Origin: Rhodobacterales bacterium LSUCC0031
GTDB taxonomy: Bacteria > Pseudomonadota > Alphaproteobacteria > Rhodobacterales > Rhodobacteraceae
DNA length: 64,000 nucleotides
Assembly: GCA_015689735.1 (NCBI GenBank)
Contig: WVSP01000001.1
Coordinates: forward strand, 422,001 to 486,000
Direction of reading: 5' to 3'
In this document: in pieces, positions 8,674 to 18,182 of the stretch
Layout of the letters: the number at the start of each line of letters is the position of its first letter
How positions within the stretch are numbered: the first letter of the stretch is position 1
Made by a program: the position numbers and the translations under genes
Notes under the pieces: model-generated
Told to the model about the DNA's origin: nothing
Database searches by the model: none
What the model saw: the letters and a program-made list of their open reading frames with translations, nothing else

Positions 8674-9747
8674 ATGGACGGGTTGGATCAGCTGAAATCG
8701 GATTGGCTGGGGCGCATTGCTGCGGCCAGCGATGAGACCACGCTCGAAGATCTGCGCGTGGCGGCCCTTGGCAAAAAGGGTGACATCAGCCTGCGCATGC
8801 GCGAATTGGGGGCGATGTCGCCCGAGGAACGCCAAGTCGCTGGCCCTGCGCTAAACGCGCTGAAAGACGAAGTGACCACCGCGCTGGCCGCGAAAAAAGC
8901 GGCGCTCGGCGATACCGCACTGGACGAGCGGCTGCGCGCCGAATGGCTGGATGTGACCCTGCCCGCGCGCCACCGCCGCATCGGCACGATCCATCCTGTT
9001 TCCCAAGTGACCGAAGAGGTGACAGCGATTTTCGCCGACATGGGTTTCGCCGTGGCCGAAGGGCCACAGATCGAGACCGATTTTTACAATTTCGATGCGC
9101 TCAACATCCCCGGCCACCACCCTGCGCGGGCCGAAATGGATACATTCTACACCCACCGCGCGCCCGCCGATGACCGCCCGCCCCATGTGCTGCGCACCCA
9201 TACCAGCCCCGTGCAGATCCGCTATATGGAGGCGCATGGCGCCCCCACCCGCGTGATCGCGCCGGGCCGTGTATATCGCGCCGATTACGACCAGACCCAC
9301 ACGCCCATGTTCCACCAGGTCGAGGGGCTGGCGATCGACCGCGATATCTCGATGGCCAATCTGAAATGGGTGCTGGAGTCGTTTTTCTCCGCCTATTTCG
9401 GCACCAATGTGCGCACCCGTTTCCGCGCCTCGCATTTCCCCTTCACCGAGCCCTCGGCCGAGGTTGATATCCAGTGCTCATGGGAAGGCGGCACCGTGAA
9501 GGTGGGCGAGGGCAATGACTGGCTCGAGGTTCTGGGCTCGGGCATGGTGCACCCGAAAGTGCTGCAAGCAGGCGGGATCGACCCGAACGAATGGCAGGGG
9601 TTCGCCTTCGGCATGGGCATCGACCGCATCGCGATGCTGAAATACGGCATCCCCGATTTGCGGGCGTTCTTCGATTCAGATTTACGGTGGTTGAGGCACT
9701 ACGGGTTTGCCGCGTTGCAGATGCCCAGCGTGCATGCCGGCGTTTGA
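8674..9747 (+). CDS. pheS: Phenylalanyl-tRNA synthetase alpha subunit
   Basis: A 357-residue PheRS alpha chain. The N-terminal ~85 residues form the coiled-coil tRNA-binding arm. The class II catalytic core follows, with [64 protein letters not shown] (motif 2), SYFPFTEPS-type [13 protein letters not shown] and [22 protein letters not shown] (motif 3). It charges tRNA-Phe together with PheT in an alpha2beta2 complex in the cytoplasm. It is followed after 42 bases by pheT. Confidence 0.97.
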   Translation: MDGLDQLKSDWLGRIAAASDETTLEDLRVAALGKKGDISLRMRELGAMSPEERQVAGPALNALKDEVTTALAAKKAALGDTALDERLRAEWLDVTLPARHRRIGTIHPVSQVTEEVTAIFADMGFAVAEGPQIETDFYNFDALNIPGHHPARAEMDTFYTHRAPADDRPPHVLRTHTSPVQIRYMEAHGAPTRVIAPGRVYRADYDQTHTPMFHQVEGLAIDRDISMANLKWVLESFFSAYFGTNVRTRFRASHFPFTEPSAEVDIQCSWEGGTVKVGEGNDWLEVLGSGMVHPKVLQAGGIDPNEWQGFAFGMGIDRIAMLKYGIPDLRAFFDSDLRWLRHYGFAALQMPSVHAGV

Positions 9748-9789
9748 CCCTGACCGCCCCCATGCTGCCGACACATTAGGAATGAAGCG

Positions 9790-12198
9790 ATGAAATTCAC
9801 CCTCTCCTGGCTGAAAGAGCATCTGGAAACAGAGGCGACGCTTGACGCGATCACCGAGGCGTTGACCGATCTGGGCCTCGAGGTCGAAGGCGTGGAGGAT
9901 CGCGCCGCGCGGCTTGCGCCCTTTACCATCGCTCGCATCCAATCGGCCGAGCAGCACCCCGATGCGGATCGGCTGCGCGTCTGCATGGTCGAAACCGACG
10001 AAGGTGTAAAACAGATCGTCTGCGGCGCGCCCAATGCGCGGGCGGGGATCACGGTGGTTCTGGCCAAGCCCGGCGATTACGTGCCGGGGATCGACACCAC
10101 GCTTGCCGTGGGCAAGATCCGGGGCGTGGAAAGCCAAGGGATGATGGCCTCGGAGCGCGAGTTGGAACTCTCTGACGAGCATGGCGGGATCATCGAGTTG
10201 CCCTCCGGCACTGTCGGGCAAAAATTCACCGATTGGCTGGCCGCCAACGACCCGGCCAAGGTCGATCCGGTGATCGAGATCGCGATCACCCCCAACCGTC
10301 AGGATGCGCTGGGTGTGCATGGCATCGCCCGCGATCTGGCCGCGCGCGGGCTTGGCAGGCTGAAACCCCACGACCCCCAGCCGGTCAAGGGTAGCTTCCC
10401 TTGCCCCGTGTCTGTCACCATCGATGCCGATACGCTGGACGTCGCCCCCCATTTCGCGGGCCGCGTGATCCGGGGTGTGAAAAACGGCCCCAGCCCGGCA
10501 TGGCTGCAAGATCGGCTGCGCGCCATCGGGTTGCGCCCCATCTCGGCGCTCGTCGATGTGACCAACTTCTTCACCTATGACATGAACCGCCCGCTCCATG
10601 TCTTCGACGTGGACAAGATGCAGGGCGGTCTGCGCGTGCATCGTGCAAAAGGCGGCGAGGCGCTTTTGGCGCTCGACGGCAAGACCTACACGATGCGGGC
10701 GGGCCACACGCTGATCTCCGATGATCGCGGCCCTGAAAGTCTTGCCGGGATCATGGGCGGCGAAGACACCGGCTGCACCGAAGAGACGGTGACGGTGTTC
10801 TTGGAGAGCGCCTATTGGGACCCGATCCATACGGCCTTTACCGGGCGCGATCTGAAAATCCATTCCGATGCGCGCTATCGCTTCGAGCGCGGCGTTGACC
10901 CGGACTATACCTTGCCGGGGCTAGAGGCCGCGACGCGGATGATCCTTGATCTGTGCGGTGGCGAAGCCTCGGATCTGGTCGAGGCAGGAGCTGCGCCCAA
11001 GACCGCGCGCAGCTACAGCCTTGATACCAAGCGGGTGATCTCGCTTGTGGGGATGGATATTCCCAAGGCCGAACAGGTGCGCATCCTGACCAGCCTTGGC
11101 TTCTCGGCGACCGGCAATGGCGACACGCTCGAGGTCTGGGTGCCGTCCTGGCGGCGCGATGTGCAGGGCGAGGCCGATCTTGTCGAAGAGGTGGCGCGCA
11201 TCTCCTCGCTCACCAAGCTCGAGCCAAAGCCGCTTCCGCGCGCCACGGCGGGTGTGCAAAAGCCCGTGCTGACGCCCAGCCAATCGCGCGAGCGGATGGG
11301 GCGGCGCACCGCGGCGGCCTTGGGCTATAATGAATGTGTCACCTATTCGTTCATCGACCGCGCGGCGGCCCAGCTTTTTGGCGGCGGCGGCGATGATGTG
11401 CGGCTGGAAAACCCGATCTCTGCCGACCTCAGCCATATGCGCCCTGATCTTTTGCCCGGCCTGCTGCGCGCAGCGGCCCGCAATCAGGCGCGCGGCATGA
11501 TGGATCTGGCACTGTTCGAGGTGGGCCATGCCTTTCACGGTGGCGAACCGGGTGAACAGCATCTTCAGGTCGCGGGCGTGTTGATCGGCCAGACCGGCCC
11601 GCGCGATCCGCATGGCGCGCGCCGTGCCGTTGATGTCTTCGACATCAAGGCCGATGCCGAAGCGATCCTTGCAGCGATGGGGGCGCCTGCAAAGGTGCAG
11701 ATCCTCCGCGGCGCGCCGGGTTGGTGGCATCCCGGTCGGCACGGTACGATCTGCCTGGGGCCGCAAAAGCGGTTGGGCGTCTTTGGTGAACTGCATCCCA
11801 AGGTGCTTAGGGAAATGGATGTAAAAGGGCCTGTCATGGCCTTCACACTGTTTCCCGGCGACATCCCTATGCCCAAATCCGCCGGTGCCAGCCGCGGGGC
11901 TGTCGAGATGCCCGAGTATCAGGCCGTCGAGCGTGATTTCGCTTTTGTCGTAGAAAGCGGTGTCGAGGCGGCCATCTTGGTGAATGCCGCTGCCGGTGCC
12001 GACAAGGCCTTGATCACCGATGTGCGTGTCTTCGATGAGTTTATCGGCGGATCATTGGGCGAAGGGCGCAAATCCATCGCGCTGAGCGTGCGCATGCAAC
12101 CACGCGATCGGACCTTGACCGAGGAAGAGATCGACGCCGTAGCGGCCAAGGTCGTGGACAAGGTGACCAAGGCCTCGGGCGGGGTACTGCGCGGCTAG
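9790..12198 (+). CDS. pheT: Phenylalanyl-tRNA synthetase beta subunit
   Basis: An 802-residue PheRS beta chain, full length for the bacterial family. It starts MKFTLSWLKEHLE, then the EMAP-like tRNA-binding domain (about 40-150, with IQSAEQHPDADRLRVCMV), the B3/B4 editing region that hydrolyses mischarged Tyr-tRNA-Phe (about 210-400), the B5 domain, a catalytic-like core, and the C-terminal ferredoxin-fold anticodon-binding domain (EYQAVERDFAFVV to the end). It works with PheS. Confidence 0.97.
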   Translation: MKFTLSWLKEHLETEATLDAITEALTDLGLEVEGVEDRAARLAPFTIARIQSAEQHPDADRLRVCMVETDEGVKQIVCGAPNARAGITVVLAKPGDYVPGIDTTLAVGKIRGVESQGMMASERELELSDEHGGIIELPSGTVGQKFTDWLAANDPAKVDPVIEIAITPNRQDALGVHGIARDLAARGLGRLKPHDPQPVKGSFPCPVSVTIDADTLDVAPHFAGRVIRGVKNGPSPAWLQDRLRAIGLRPISALVDVTNFFTYDMNRPLHVFDVDKMQGGLRVHRAKGGEALLALDGKTYTMRAGHTLISDDRGPESLAGIMGGEDTGCTEETVTVFLESAYWDPIHTAFTGRDLKIHSDARYRFERGVDPDYTLPGLEAATRMILDLCGGEASDLVEAGAAPKTARSYSLDTKRVISLVGMDIPKAEQVRILTSLGFSATGNGDTLEVWVPSWRRDVQGEADLVEEVARISSLTKLEPKPLPRATAGVQKPVLTPSQSRERMGRRTAAALGYNECVTYSFIDRAAAQLFGGGGDDVRLENPISADLSHMRPDLLPGLLRAAARNQARGMMDLALFEVGHAFHGGEPGEQHLQVAGVLIGQTGPRDPHGARRAVDVFDIKADAEAILAAMGAPAKVQILRGAPGWWHPGRHGTICLGPQKRLGVFGELHPKVLREMDVKGPVMAFTLFPGDIPMPKSAGASRGAVEMPEYQAVERDFAFVVESGVEAAILVNAAAGADKALITDVRVFDEFIGGSLGEGRKSIALSVRMQPRDRTLTEEEIDAVAAKVVDKVTKASGGVLRG

Positions 12199-12224
12199 TG
12201 ATTATGCGCATGAATAATCGCATG

Positions 12225-12252
12225 ACCCGTATTTTCGTACGAAAATACGGGT
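12225..12252. repeat. 28-bp perfect palindrome between pheT and mscL
   Basis: The 14-base half ACCCGTATTTTCGT is followed directly by its exact reverse complement with no spacer. It lies 27 bases after the pheT stop and 170 bases before mscL. There is no T-tract, so it is not a standard intrinsic terminator; a symmetrical protein-binding site or a cruciform are alternatives. Confidence 0.85.
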
Positions 12253-12421
12253 CCCTGCACTTATCGACACCGCGCTGTGCAATGGTGACACTCGTGCAAA
12301 AAACATACGCCGCAACGATCAATTGTTGCGGTCGAAACAAGTTTCGGATCATTTGCAGCGGCGCGACAGGGCGTGCCAACACTTTCCCGGCGCATGTGAA
12401 TGTAACAGGTGGGAAGATCAA

Positions 12422-12853
12422 ATGATCAACGAATTCAGAGATTTCATCGCGCGCGGCAATGTTGTGGACATGGCCGTGGGTATCATCATCGGAGCAGCCT
12501 TCACCGCGATCGTGTCGTCGCTGGTTGGTGATCTGATCAACCCGATCATCGCGCTTGTCACCGGGGGGATCGACTTTTCTGGCTGGTTTTATGCATTGAA
12601 CGGCGAAAGCTACCCTTCGCTGACAGCTGCGACGGAGGCAGGCGCACCGGTCTTTGCGATTGGCAAATTCGTGATGGCCGTGATCAACTTCCTGATCATC
12701 GCCTTTGTTGTCTTCATGCTCGTCAAGATGGTCAATCGGATCAAGGAAGCCGCCGTCAAGAAAGAGGCCGAAGCCACCCCCGAAGCAGCACCCGCAGGCC
12801 CGACCGAACTGGACATCCTGATGGAAATCCGCGACGCATTGAAAAAGGGCTGA
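12422..12853 (+). CDS. mscL: Large-conductance mechanosensitive channel
   Basis: A 143-residue MscL. The N-terminus [20 protein letters not shown] and the first membrane helix [22 protein letters not shown] (about residues 18-45) match the family; a periplasmic loop follows, then the second helix [21 protein letters not shown] (about 82-104) and a short charged C-terminal bundle ([15 protein letters not shown]). It opens under membrane tension to release solutes during hypo-osmotic shock. The start is set by GGTGGGAAG before the ATG at 12422. The 220 bases upstream contain a 28-bp palindrome. Confidence 0.96.
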   Translation: MINEFRDFIARGNVVDMAVGIIIGAAFTAIVSSLVGDLINPIIALVTGGIDFSGWFYALNGESYPSLTAATEAGAPVFAIGKFVMAVINFLIIAFVVFMLVKMVNRIKEAAVKKEAEATPEAAPAGPTELDILMEIRDALKKG

Positions 12854-12873
12854 TTGCGGGGTTTTGGATGTTT

Positions 12874-12901
12874 GGCCCGCCCCGCATGGGCGGGCCTTTT
12901 T
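12874..12901 (+). terminator. Intrinsic terminator after mscL
   Basis: GGCCCGCC (12874-12881) pairs with GGCGGGCC (12889-12896) over a 7-base loop, followed by five T residues. It ends mscL and sits ten bases before the convergent alanine dehydrogenase stop. Confidence 0.88.
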
Positions 12902-12910
12902 CATGCCAGC

Positions 12911-14029
12911 CTAGCCTGCGATGATCGCGGCGGGCGTCACGCTCGGCAAATGCAGGGCCATGCCAACGGCGGCGTTGGTCAACTGCCCCGCATGCGTGTT
13001 CAACCCCGCCGCAAGATGCACATCGTCGGTGCAGGCCTTGCGCCAGCCCTTGTCGGCCAAAGCCAACATGAAGGGCATGGTCGCATTTCCCAGCGCGATG
13101 GTCGAACTGCGGGCAACTGCGCCGGGCATGTTGGCCACGCAGTAATGCACGATCCCATCGACCGTGTAGATCGGGTCTTGATGGGTCGTGGCGCGCGATG
13201 TCTCGAAGCAGCCGCCTTGGTCGATGGCGACATCGACGATCACCGCACCGGGCTTCATCGTGGAGAGCTGCGCGCGGGTCACCAGCTTGGGCGCGGCTGC
13301 ACCGGGGATCAGCACCGCGCCGATGACCAAGTCGGCCCGGATGATCAGATCGGCTGTGGCCTCTGTGCTGGCGTATCGTGTCTTGAACACCCCGCGATAG
13401 ACATCGTCGAGATAGCGCAGACGGGGCAGCGAACGATCCAGCACAGTCACGTCGGCCCCCATGCCAGCCGCGACACGCGCGGCTTGCGTGCCAACGACGC
13501 CACCGCCGATCACCACCACCTCGGCCGGGCCGACACCGGGGACACCGCCCATCAGCACGCCGCGCCCGCCATTGGCCTTTTGCAGCGCCCATGCGCCGAC
13601 CTGCGGGGCAAGGCGGCCAGCGACCTCGGACATCGGTGCCAGAAGCGGCAGGCCGCCAAGGGCATCGGTCACGGTCTCATAGGCGATGGCGGTCACGCCG
13701 CTGGCCAGAAGGTCGCGGGTCTGGTCCGGATCGGGGGCAAGATGCAGATAGGTAAACAGGATTTGCCCTTTGCGCAGGCGCGCGCGCTCGACCGCTTGGG
13801 GTTCCTTGACCTTCACGATCATATCCGCGCGGGCAAAGACATCTTCGGCACTGGCGGCGATCTGCGCACCTGCGGCGGTGTAGGCGGCATCATCGAAGCC
13901 TGCGCCAAGGCCAGCGCCGGTTTCGATGAGGACCTGATGGCCGTGGGCCACCACCTCGCGCGTGGCGGCGGGGGTCATCCCGACGCGAAATTCCTGCGGT
14001 TTGATTTCCTTGGGGCAGCCGATCAGCAT
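12911..14029 (-). CDS. ald: Alanine dehydrogenase
   Basis: A 372-residue alanine dehydrogenase, interconverting L-alanine and pyruvate plus ammonium with NAD. It begins [21 protein letters not shown], the family start, with the catalytic Lys region VKVKEPQ, the NAD-binding [30 protein letters not shown], and [16 protein letters not shown] near the C-terminus. The divergent neighbour is an Lrp-type regulator, the usual partner that activates ald in response to alanine, so regulation from the shared 112-bp intergenic region is likely. Confidence 0.95.
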   Translation of the reverse strand: MLIGCPKEIKPQEFRVGMTPAATREVVAHGHQVLIETGAGLGAGFDDAAYTAAGAQIAASAEDVFARADMIVKVKEPQAVERARLRKGQILFTYLHLAPDPDQTRDLLASGVTAIAYETVTDALGGLPLLAPMSEVAGRLAPQVGAWALQKANGGRGVLMGGVPGVGPAEVVVIGGGVVGTQAARVAAGMGADVTVLDRSLPRLRYLDDVYRGVFKTRYASTEATADLIIRADLVIGAVLIPGAAAPKLVTRAQLSTMKPGAVIVDVAIDQGGCFETSRATTHQDPIYTVDGIVHYCVANMPGAVARSSTIALGNATMPFMLALADKGWRKACTDDVHLAAGLNTHAGQLTNAAVGMALHLPSVTPAAIIAG

Positions 14030-14141
14030 GGGGGGCTCCTTTCATCCTCGCGGCCAAGATGCCGCTGGCAAGATGAAATTGCTTTGATATTTTGCCCGTG
14101 AATTGTAGAATTGACGCAATAAAATTCGAAAAATTTGCCAA
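14030..14141. promoter_or_regulatory. Divergent ald / lrp promoter region
   Basis: This 112-bp region between the two divergent genes is strikingly AT-rich for this chromosome, with runs such as GATATTTTGCC and AATAAAATTCGAAAAATTTG. A and T tracts of this kind are typical of Lrp-family binding sites, and the neighbour encodes such a regulator. I cannot fix exact promoter boxes or operators. Confidence 0.5.
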
Positions 14142-14624
14142 ATGACACAAGAATCATCCATGCATGAAGTGCTTGACGAATTGGATCTCGCGATTCTGCG
14201 GGCTTTGCAGCGCAGTGGTCGCATGACCAATGCCGAGTTGAGCGACAAGGTGAACCTGTCGCCCTCGGCTTGTCATCGCCGCGTACAACGGCTGGAGCAG
14301 GCGGGCGTGATCCGCGACTACGTCGCGCTATTGAACCCGCGCGCCGTATCACGGGTGACCACGGTCTTTGTCGAGATCAGGCTTTCAGGGCAGGCTGATG
14401 AAATTCTCGATGCCTTTGAGAAGGCGGTCGCCCGCGTGCCGGATGTGTTGGAATGTCATTTGATGGCCGGAACGGCGGATTATCTGCTCAAGGTCGTGGC
14501 CCGCGACAGCGAGGATTTCGCGCGTATTCATCGCCAACATCTGGCCCGCCTGCCGGGGGTTGCGCAAATGCAGTCAAGCTTTGCGCTGAAGACCGTCTTC
14601 AAGACGACGGCCTTGCCGGTATGA
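14142..14624 (+). CDS. Lrp/AsnC-family transcriptional regulator
   Basis: A 160-residue regulator. The N-terminal winged helix-turn-helix is LDLAILRALQRSGRMTNAELSDKVNLSPSACHRRVQRLEQAGVIRDY, typical of Lrp/AsnC. The C-terminal half (about 75-150) is the RAM ligand-binding and oligomerisation domain, with VLECHLMAGTADYLLKVV. Being divergent from ald, it most likely senses alanine or leucine and controls alanine dehydrogenase. A downstream ATG at 14160 is also possible; the first is kept. Confidence 0.92.
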   Translation: MTQESSMHEVLDELDLAILRALQRSGRMTNAELSDKVNLSPSACHRRVQRLEQAGVIRDYVALLNPRAVSRVTTVFVEIRLSGQADEILDAFEKAVARVPDVLECHLMAGTADYLLKVVARDSEDFARIHRQHLARLPGVAQMQSSFALKTVFKTTALPV

Positions 14625-14669
14625 GCGTGTAACGATCTTGAACACAGCAAGAGGTCAAGGGGCTTGGGG

Positions 14670-15590
14670 ATGAGCGCGCAGAGCTATTTTGCGGATTGGA
14701 TCGCGGTCGATTGGGGCAATTCCTGCCAAAGGGCCTGGGCCATTGGTGAAGATGGCCAGATCCGCGCAGAGGTGCAGCGCGCAAGCACTTCGCGCGATAT
14801 CCTGCCCGGTGCATGGGAGGCGGCCTTGCGCGGATTGATCGGTGATTGGCTCGGGATTGGGCAAACCCCGGTTCTGGCATGTGGCATGATCGGCGGGCGT
14901 GGTGCCATTTTCGAGGTGCCTTATCGCAGCGTGCCTGCCAATCCCGCCGATCTGCGCCCTGTGCCTGTGACGGGCTTAAGCGATCAGCGGCTGGCCCTGT
15001 CGATCATGCCGGGGCTTTGCCAATGCAGTCCTGCCGATGTGATGCGGGGCGAGGAAACCCAACTGCTGGGGTTCTTCTCGCAACAGCCTGATTTCGACGG
15101 GGTTGTCTGCCTGCCCGGGACGCATACCAAATGGGTGCAGATCAGCGCGGCCGAAGTCGTCAGTTTTCAAACCGCCATGACGGGTGAGATGTTCGCGCTT
15201 TTGGCCGCACAAAGCTGTTTGTCATCTTGGGTCACTACCGATGAGATCGATCTGGCCGCATTTGATGACAGCGTCGCCGATTTGCTTGCCGACCCACGGC
15301 GTCTGTCACAGCGGCTTTTCGCGATCAGGGCTGATGCCCTGTTGAACGGTGTTGCCGCACCCGTGGGGCGGGGGCGGCTATCGGGTGCCTTGATCGGCGC
15401 GGAACTGGCTGCCACTCGCTCTTATTGGCTGGGTCAGGCGGTGGCGGTGATTGGTGGCCACGCGCTGTCGGCACTCTATCTCCGCGCACTTGCTGGCCAA
15501 GGGATGACGGCCCAATATTTCGCGGGTGACACCCTGACGCTTGCAGGGCTTGCCCAGATCCGTGCCAAGCTTGTCGGAAAGGCGATCTAG
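14670..15590 (+). CDS. dgoK: 2-dehydro-3-deoxygalactonokinase
   Basis: A 306-residue sugar-acid kinase that phosphorylates 2-keto-3-deoxygalactonate at C6, part of the De Ley-Doudoroff galactose route. The start FADWIAVDWGNSCQRAWAI is the phosphate-binding ASKHA-type motif (DWG). LPGTHTKWVQI and GALIGAELAATRSYW are other family segments. The ATG at 14670 lies after AAGGGGC; a TTG two codons earlier is less likely. The next gene, the aldolase of the same route, begins two bases after this stop. Confidence 0.88.
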   Translation: MSAQSYFADWIAVDWGNSCQRAWAIGEDGQIRAEVQRASTSRDILPGAWEAALRGLIGDWLGIGQTPVLACGMIGGRGAIFEVPYRSVPANPADLRPVPVTGLSDQRLALSIMPGLCQCSPADVMRGEETQLLGFFSQQPDFDGVVCLPGTHTKWVQISAAEVVSFQTAMTGEMFALLAAQSCLSSWVTTDEIDLAAFDDSVADLLADPRRLSQRLFAIRADALLNGVAAPVGRGRLSGALIGAELAATRSYWLGQAVAVIGGHALSALYLRALAGQGMTAQYFAGDTLTLAGLAQIRAKLVGKAI

Positions 15591-15591
15591 G

Positions 15592-16218
15592 ATGAGAGAG
15601 GGCGCGCGCAATCTGGTCGCAATCTTGCGGGGCATCACACCTGACATGGCAGCCGCCGTGGGTGATGCGCTTTTTGACGCCGGGATCACCCGGATCGAGG
15701 TGCCTTTGAACACCCCAGGCGCGCTGGACAGCATCGCGATCCTTGCCCGTGGTTTGGGCGACCGTGCCTTGATCGGGGCAGGCACCGTGCTTGCCCCGGA
15801 ACAGGTCCGCGCGGTGGCCGAGATCGGCGGGCGCTTGATTGTTGCGCCGAATTTCGATCCTGCGGTTGTGGCCGAAACCCGCAAGCTTGGCCTGGTCAGC
15901 ATGCCGGGGGTGCTGACCCCAAGCGAATGTTTTGCCGCCTACACGGCAGGTGCCGATGCACTCAAGCTGTTTCCTGCCTTTCAGATCGGTCCGGCCGGGC
16001 TAGCGGCGTTGCGCACGGTTTTGCCGCGAGATTGCGCCCTTTATCCCGTGGGCGGTGTCGCACCGGCGCAGTTCGGCGCATGGCTGGCTGCGGGTGCAGA
16101 TGGTTTTGGTTTGGGTGGCGCGCTCTATCGCCCCGGCGACACTGTCGAAGCTGTGGCCCGCAACGCAGTCCGCATCGTCGCAGCATGGGATGATGCATCC
16201 AAGGGTGTAGCTGTTTGA
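15592..16218 (+). CDS. dgoA: 2-dehydro-3-deoxy-6-phosphogalactonate aldolase
   Basis: A 208-residue class I aldolase of the KDPG/KDPGal family that splits the phosphorylated keto-deoxy acid into pyruvate and glyceraldehyde 3-phosphate. Family segments are LVAILRGITPDMA, GITRIEVPLNTPGA with the Glu, LIGAGTVL, LIVAPNFD, and GADALKLFPAFQIGP, whose Lys forms the Schiff base. It follows dgoK by one base and completes a two-step module; the dehydratase making its substrate is not in the window. The pyruvate and glyceraldehyde phosphate feed the general routes served by pyk and gap. Confidence 0.9.
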   Translation: MREGARNLVAILRGITPDMAAAVGDALFDAGITRIEVPLNTPGALDSIAILARGLGDRALIGAGTVLAPEQVRAVAEIGGRLIVAPNFDPAVVAETRKLGLVSMPGVLTPSECFAAYTAGADALKLFPAFQIGPAGLAALRTVLPRDCALYPVGGVAPAQFGAWLAAGADGFGLGGALYRPGDTVEAVARNAVRIVAAWDDASKGVAV

Positions 16219-16237
16219 TCTGTTTGGCCTTTGGCGA

Positions 16238-16891
16238 TCACGCGAGAGCCAAGAGCCTGTCCACCGATGCATTAACGCGCGTCAGATAGCTGTCGCGTCG
16301 CGCGGGTGTGGCACTGTCGATGCGGTAAAGCCCAGCATGCACCACGCGGCACCGTTTGGCGCAAAGCATGCGCAAGCCGCGCAAAAGCATCCGCCGGCCA
16401 GCATCGCCCATCAGCCATATCTGCCAAGCCGAGGCCCCATAACTGCTGAAGGCGCCAATGCCGCGGATATGGCGCAGGCCCGGCATGACGGCCATGCCCC
16501 CTTCCGGCGGTGCGTGAAAGGCAACGCCAGGCAATAGCACGCGATCCATCCAACCCTTTAACATCGCTGGCAACCCATACCACCAAGTTGGATAGATCAC
16601 GATCAGCCTGTCGCACCACAACAGATCGGTGACATGATCGGCCACCGCCGCGCGATTGGTCGTGGTGTCACGATAGACCGCCCACCCTTGGGCGCGCAGG
16701 CAAGGGTCGAAACCTTCGGCGTAAAGATCGCGCAGTCGTATGGCGACGTTGTGTTTGGCAAGGCGCGCCATCACCGAGTTGCGGATTGCGGCACAAAAGC
16801 TGTCCTGATGCGGGTGGCAATAGATCACAAGTACGCGCGCGGCGGCATGGCGCATGTCTTGCGGCGGGTTGGGACGCGTGTTGTTTCGCAT
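16238..16891 (-). CDS. Flavodoxin-fold NAD(P)H dehydrogenase (quinone)
   Basis: A 217-residue protein of the NAD(P)H quinone reductase type (KefF/MdaB-like). RVLVIYCHPHQDSFCAAI is the FMN-binding opening, and IVIYPTWWYGLPAMLKGWMDRVLLPGVAF is the highly characteristic second motif. These FMN enzymes carry out two-electron reduction of quinones or other acceptors in the cytoplasm. The C-terminal part (RRMLLRGLRMLCAKRC) is Arg-rich. The start at 16891 has AGGAC upstream; an internal ATG at 16855 is possible. It is convergent with dgoA. Confidence 0.85.
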   Translation of the reverse strand: MRNNTRPNPPQDMRHAAARVLVIYCHPHQDSFCAAIRNSVMARLAKHNVAIRLRDLYAEGFDPCLRAQGWAVYRDTTTNRAAVADHVTDLLWCDRLIVIYPTWWYGLPAMLKGWMDRVLLPGVAFHAPPEGGMAVMPGLRHIRGIGAFSSYGASAWQIWLMGDAGRRMLLRGLRMLCAKRCRVVHAGLYRIDSATPARRDSYLTRVNASVDRLLALA

Positions 16892-17003
16892 GGATGGTCC
16901 TGTTCTCGGCGGGCGTTTCAGGATGAACTTGCACCGTCGATGCTGCGCAAGGGTTTTTGGTGTTGACGGGACGGGATGCTTATCATACCTCCAGCGCGCT
17001 TAT

Positions 17004-17080
17004 GGCGGAGTAGCTCAGTTGGTTAGAGCAGCGGAATCATAATCCGCGTGTCGGGGGTTCGAGTCCCTCCTCCGCTACCA
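17004..17080 (+). tRNA. tRNA-Met (CAT), elongator type
   Basis: A complete 77-base tRNA including encoded CCA. The D arm is AGCTCAGTTGGTTAGAGC, the anticodon stem GCGGA/TCCGC encloses the loop ATCATAA with anticodon CAT, and the T arm contains GGTTCGAGTCC. The acceptor arm GGCGGAG pairs with CTCCGCT, leaving a G-U wobble at the first pair. The closed first pair and overall sequence resemble elongator rather than initiator tRNA-Met. The last 46 bases are repeated exactly at 37945-37990, marking this gene as an integration site. Confidence 0.95.
17035..17080. repeat. attL: 46-bp left junction repeat
   Basis: This is the 3' part of the intact tRNA-Met, from the anticodon-loop AATCATAA to the encoded CCA. 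It is identical base for base to 37945-37990; the bases just outside the match differ on both sides. The crossover point for tRNA-targeting recombinases usually lies in the anticodon or T loop, both of which are inside. Confidence 0.93.
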
Positions 17081-17198
17081 AATTTCCCAACAAAATCAAA
17101 TTCATGTGATTTCGGTCGACGCAGTTTCTGCGTAGCACACCTGTAGCACAGTTTTGCTGCTGCTGTGGGGTGGTGATTTGGGCAGAATCGCTGTGTTG

Positions 17199-17279
17199 AA
17201 CACTGTGTTTCGGAAAGTGTGGGCGGGACAGTGTCGGCGGCACACTGTGTTTGCCACATCTGTGTTGAGACACGGTGTT
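17199..17279. promoter_or_regulatory. Cluster of three AACACNGTGTT-type sites, left end
   Basis: Three near-palindromic sites lie 119 to 199 bases inside attL: AACACTGTGTT at 17199-17209, CACACTGTGTT at 17241-17251 and GACACGGTGTT at 17269-17279. The same motif is clustered about the same distance inside attR. They could be arm-type recombinase or accessory-factor sites, or operators. The 17081-17362 stretch holds no convincing gene. Confidence 0.6.
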
Positions 17280-17362
17280 CTGCCCCAAAAAGCTCAGCGT
17301 CGGTTCCTCACGCGCCGTGCTTTTGCCCCATGGCGGCTGGCGGGCCCTTCCATGTCCAGAGC

Positions 17363-17959
17363 TTAAAACTGGACGATGTCGTCCCTACGCAGCACGGACT
17401 CAAACCCTGTCACCGTGCCAGCTGCGCAGGGTTCGAAAATCACTTCATGGATCACCTCGCCGTCGATGTGGCGAACTATTGTGTGCCACCTCAGTCGAAA
17501 ATCTTCAGGCACATCTGATCCAACGCGCACCACGCGATTACTGACCCCGGTCAGCATGAGGATGTCTCCGCTACAAGCTTCTTTGAGTAGGTCGCTACCT
17601 TCACAATAGTGCTCGGATTCGTTCATCATGAATGGACGCATTTCCATCCCGCGAAAATCCTCAAACTCTGGGTATGTCCGCAAGAAACCGGATGAAATGC
17701 CCAGTAACTGCATGTGTCGACCACGTGTAAGTACCTTCATTTGCTGCAGGGGGGCCGTGAAAGCGATTTCTGCGGCTAAACGTCCTTGATGCGTCGCATT
17801 CATAACTTCAGCGAGACGCAGAGCCATGGTCCTTGATGGCTGCGAGTGTCCATTCTCCCACTTGCTGACAGCAACATGGGAAACGCCCAGCATAGAAGCC
17901 AAAGCTTCCTGCTTGATGCGGTTCAAGGACCGCCAGCGTTTGATGTCTTCACCATCCAT
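17363..17959 (-). CDS. XRE-family regulator with extra C-terminal domain
   Basis: A 198-residue protein. Residues 5-60 are a helix-turn-helix of the Cro/CI type (IKRWRSLNRIKQEALASMLGVSHVAVSKWENGHSQPSRTMALRLAEV). The remaining 135 residues (from about FTAPLQQMKVLTRGRHMQLLG) form a separate domain that I do not recognise; it could bind a ligand. Upstream of its start two copies of TACTCCTA spaced 12 bases apart (17993-18000, 18005-18012) are a possible operator. It is divergent from the tpsA gene, so control of the secretion pair is plausible. Confidence 0.8.
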   Translation of the reverse strand: MDGEDIKRWRSLNRIKQEALASMLGVSHVAVSKWENGHSQPSRTMALRLAEVMNATHQGRLAAEIAFTAPLQQMKVLTRGRHMQLLGISSGFLRTYPEFEDFRGMEMRPFMMNESEHYCEGSDLLKEACSGDILMLTGVSNRVVRVGSDVPEDFRLRWHTIVRHIDGEVIHEVIFEPCAAGTVTGFESVLRRDDIVQF

Positions 17960-18182
17960 GCGGTTACAAAAGTTAAGCGATCAAGGGTGTCCTACTCCTA
18001 GTCGTACTCCTAAAGTTCAACGTGAACATCGATGCAACGGCTCTTACCTGTGCGAAAAAGTATCCATTTGAGATCTATAGACAGTGACGACCGGTTACGT
18101 CTGCTGAGCCTTGCTTTGAAGGAGCAAACCGACACCACGCGCCTTTGGTGCGGGTATCCCTCTATTGGTGAGGAGCACGGCC

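Noticed and set aside
7435-8835. 466-codon frame antisense to rplT and the methyltransferase
   Set aside because: It spans two real genes and a strong terminator, with no recognisable protein family.
12854-14101. 415-codon open frame antisense to alanine dehydrogenase
   Set aside because: No motif, His- and Gly-rich, and the opposite strand is a textbook alanine dehydrogenase.
17199-17279. CRISPR-like or iteron array at the left island end
   Set aside because: The repeats are about 11 bases, unevenly spaced (42 and 28 bases) and dispersed over the island; this does not fit CRISPR repeats or a regular iteron array.
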